Part shown: in pieces, positions 43,399 to 45,203 of the stretch | Position numbering within the stretch: position 1 is the stretch's first letter | How the letters are laid out: each line of letters opens with the position of its first letter | Assembly: GCF_029057325.1 (NCBI RefSeq) | Contig: NZ_JAICZW010000135.1 | Coordinates: forward strand, 1-45,203 | Length of the DNA: 45,203 bases | Reading direction: 5' to 3' | Source: Bacteroides sp. | GTDB lineage: Bacteria; Bacteroidota; Bacteroidia; Bacteroidales; Bacteroidaceae | Program-made: the position numbers and the translations under genes | The notes under the pieces: generated by a model | Database searches by the model: none | Told to the model about the DNA's origin: nothing | The model's input: only the letters and a program-made list of their open reading frames with translations

Positions 43399-44840
43399 GT
43401 TTTCTTCTTCTTTAAAAGGAATTCGATGCTTTCCCTGAAAATGACGGATTGCAGTTTCCAGAGTATCAGTGCATAGAGGGAGGCTACCATGACTATCTTT
43501 ATTGCCATGCTCAAGTAGAGGTTTTCGATGGGCCGGGTTGTATAGGCGGCGGCGGCCGTCAGTACGGCGGACAACAGCAGGTAGGGCGAAATGTCTTTCA
43601 GCATATCAATTAGCTGTAGCCCTATCTCTTTCTGTACGAAATGAAACCAGACAAACAGCCAGCAGATATGGATGATCACAAAGACCCGTAGCATCCATTC
43701 CAATCCGTAGGGATACATTGCGCATACGGCTATCAGTTGCAACAGACTCAGGCTGATAGTGCTCCACATGTAGATGGAAGAGTGCCCGCGGCTGATAATC
43801 AGGTTGGAGAACAGATTGATGACAGGAATAAACGCCCCCCAGACGCAGAGCGCCTGCAAGAGAACCGCACTGGAGAGCCACTTCTCCGTGATGGTGATGA
43901 CAATCAGCTCCTTTGCCACCAGACTCAGTCCCAGCATGGCGGGGAAAGAGATAAAGGCAGTGAAGCGCAGCAGTTTTCTGAAGATGGCAAGTTGCCGTGT
44001 CTTGTCATCGGCAACGCTGGTGAAGACCGGTTGTGCGATGCCGTTTATCATGCCTGTAATGGTGGTATGCCCCATGCTGTTCCACTTGTTGGCTTGTGTG
44101 AAGTTTCCTACTTCGCGGGCGGAGTAGAACTTGCCCAACAGCACCGTGAACAGGTTGTTGTTGATGATGGTGAAGATGTTCGTGATGATGATCTTGCTGC
44201 TGAACCCTATCATCTCCCTGATGGGGGTAAAGTCAAATTGCAGGCGGGGCCTCCAACGCGAGAAGTAGAAATTGAGCGCCGTCATTACCGTGATGAACGT
44301 AATGCTTTGCAAGGCGATGCCCCAATAAGTGAATCCGTTTGCAGCCAACGTAATGCCTGCAATGCCTGAGATAGTCAGACTGGAGAGGGATATGATGGTG
44401 GTCTCCTTGATGCACAGGTTCTTGAACAGGTAGGCCCGTGGCGCGATGCTCAGACTGGAGATGACGAATCCCAAGAAGACGAGGCGTGAAAGAGGTATCA
44501 GCTCCGGAGTGTCATAGAAGTCGGCAATCAGCGGAGCGGCAAGAAACAACAGGATATAGATGGCGACACTGCACAGAAAACTGAACCAGAACACAGCGTT
44601 ATAGTCCTTGTGTGCCGCTTCCTTCCGGTTGGTCAGTGCCGATATGAAACCACCTTCTTGCAATGCGGCGGCAATGGCGGAGAAGATGGTCAGCATTCCC
44701 ACCATACCATAATCCGAAACATCCAGCAACCGGGCGAGAATGATTCCGAACACCAGGTTCAACAACTGCTGCATGCCGTTGCTGAATCCTCCCCAGAGGA
44801 GTCCTTTGGCGGTTTTTTCTTTGAGTGATGTTTCGGGCAT
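43395..44840 (-). CDS. Wzx-type oligosaccharide flippase (WzxC-like)
   Basis: 481 aa from ATG 44838-44840 (MPETSLKEKTAKGLLWGG). The frame extends to a GTG at 44873, but that lies inside the intergenic repeat, so the ATG is preferred. About 12-14 hydrophobic membrane segments and the N-terminal GLLWGGFSNGMQQLLNLVFG identify a polysaccharide-biosynthesis/MATE-like transporter. It flips lipid-linked oligosaccharides to the periplasmic side of the inner membrane. First gene of the glycan operon, 102 bp downstream of metG. Confidence 0.92.
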   Translation of the reverse strand: MPETSLKEKTAKGLLWGGFSNGMQQLLNLVFGIILARLLDVSDYGMVGMLTIFSAIAAALQEGGFISALTNRKEAAHKDYNAVFWFSFLCSVAIYILLFLAAPLIADFYDTPELIPLSRLVFLGFVISSLSIAPRAYLFKNLCIKETTIISLSSLTISGIAGITLAANGFTYWGIALQSITFITVMTALNFYFSRWRPRLQFDFTPIREMIGFSSKIIITNIFTIINNNLFTVLLGKFYSAREVGNFTQANKWNSMGHTTITGMINGIAQPVFTSVADDKTRQLAIFRKLLRFTAFISFPAMLGLSLVAKELIVITITEKWLSSAVLLQALCVWGAFIPVINLFSNLIISRGHSSIYMWSTISLSLLQLIAVCAMYPYGLEWMLRVFVIIHICWLFVWFHFVQKEIGLQLIDMLKDISPYLLLSAVLTAAAAYTTRPIENLYLSMAIKIVMVASLYALILWKLQSVIFRESIEFLLKKKKT

Positions 44841-44861
44841 ATCTTGTTTTGGGGGGATTGA

Positions 44862-44934
44862 GCACAGAGACACGGAGGCACAGAGTTTTCTTTGTTCCCT
44901 TTGATTTCCGACTCTGTGTCCCTGTGTCTCCGTG
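44862..44934. repeat. Inverted repeat of the CACGGAG...CTCCGTG type
   Basis: CACGGAG (44871-44877) pairs with CTCCGTG (44928-44934), and the inner CACAGAGT pairs with ACTCTGTG; the right arm has an extra GTCCCTGT-like insert. It fills most of the metG-wzx gap. I see no promoter in this gap, so the glycan operon may be read from metG. Confidence 0.7.
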
Positions 44935-44942
44935 TTGTTATC

Positions 44943-45203
44943 TTATTTCACCTCGCTGCCCGGCTTCACTTCTCTCAGTAGCGAAGTTACAGCAAGCGAA
45001 CCGTCGTAGTTTTCGGCAGAAAGAATCATGCCTTCGCTCACCAGGCCGTTCTTGAATTGGCGCGGAGCGAGGTTGGCGATGAAGAGCACCTGCTTGCCTA
45101 CCAGCTCTTCCGGTTTGTAGTGCTGGGCGATGCCGCTCACGATGGTGCGGTTCTCCAGTCCGTCGGCAATCTTGAACTTCAGCAGTTTCTTCATCTTGGG
45201 CAC
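44943..45203 (-). CDS. metG: Methionyl-tRNA synthetase, C-terminal part (runs off the window)
   Basis: 86 codons up to the window edge; the 5' part lies beyond 45203. This is the C-terminal OB-fold tRNA-binding domain: [40 protein letters not shown], and [13 protein letters not shown] are typical of the MetRS/Trbp111 domain. Ends at the stop codon 44943-44945. A stand-alone tRNA-binding protein cannot be fully excluded because the catalytic part is not visible. Confidence 0.88.
   Translation of the reverse strand: MPKMKKLLKFKIADGLENRTIVSGIAQHYKPEELVGKQVLFIANLAPRQFKNGLVSEGMILSAENYDGSLAVTSLLREVKPGSEVK

Noticed and set aside
44841..44873. GTG start for the flippase
   Set aside because: It falls inside a dispersed inverted repeat; the ATG at 44838-44840 gives the typical family N-terminus.

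Overview
The window is a chromosomal segment of a Bacteroidota bacterium, almost certainly a Bacteroides species. The evidence is a SusC/SusD pair, a hybrid two-component regulator of the type that controls polysaccharide utilization loci (PULs), many secreted or lipoprotein glycosidases, promoters with the Bacteroides -7 element TAnnTTTG (some with a TTTG -33 element), and a glutamine synthetase and DUF3108 protein of the usual Bacteroides kind. No rRNA, tRNA, CRISPR array or transposase gene was seen.

Positions 1-29493 are a large PUL for a uronic-acid-containing glycan. In order it holds: a GH36 alpha-galactosidase and a DUF4091/GH123-like hydrolase (+); an operon on the minus strand of an S9 peptidase, a double-domain acetylesterase and a GH95-like hydrolase; a PL8 polysaccharide lyase (+) facing a heparinase II/III-type lyase (-); a 2.7-kb patch of broken genes; the SusC-SusD-GH88-DUF2264 operon (+); and the regulator (+). 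The expected flow is that surface SusC/SusD bind and import oligosaccharides made by the lyases, GH88 removes the unsaturated uronic acid that lyases leave, and the esterase and exo-glycosidases strip acetyl, galactose, GalNAc-like and fucose/galactose-like decorations. No sulfatase is present, so a non-sulfated, possibly acetylated, branched polysaccharide fits better than chondroitin or heparan sulfate. The enzyme block is bracketed by two inverted copies of a 79-bp repeat (1-79 and 24945-25023; first 54 bp identical).

The patch at 14488-17162 is a graveyard of accessory genes: two opposite-facing pieces of an ATP-binding protein, a frameshifted DUF5053 gene, and an Abi_2 (AbiF-type) abortive-infection gene with a large internal deletion. 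A short promoter-hairpin-terminator unit that looks like an abiF-type small RNA survives just upstream of the Abi_2 remnant. This patch also holds a striking array of a TTCGTTA heptamer with 22-bp spacing.

Positions 29494-36279 hold a sugar kinase-like protein coupled to a CBM9-like protein, glutamine synthetase, an Ig-like lipoprotein and a DUF3108 protein. Positions 36386-45203, all on the minus strand, hold metG (3' end only), then a tight operon for a surface glycan (Wzx-type flippase, GT14, three GT2-like and one GT4 transferase, with an ORF6N-domain gene inserted in it), then cysS. Several intergenic inverted repeats (25182-25257, 33313-33374, 31525-31612, 44862-44934) look like dispersed genomic repeats.

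All assignments come from reading motifs in the translated sequence; no database search was run.
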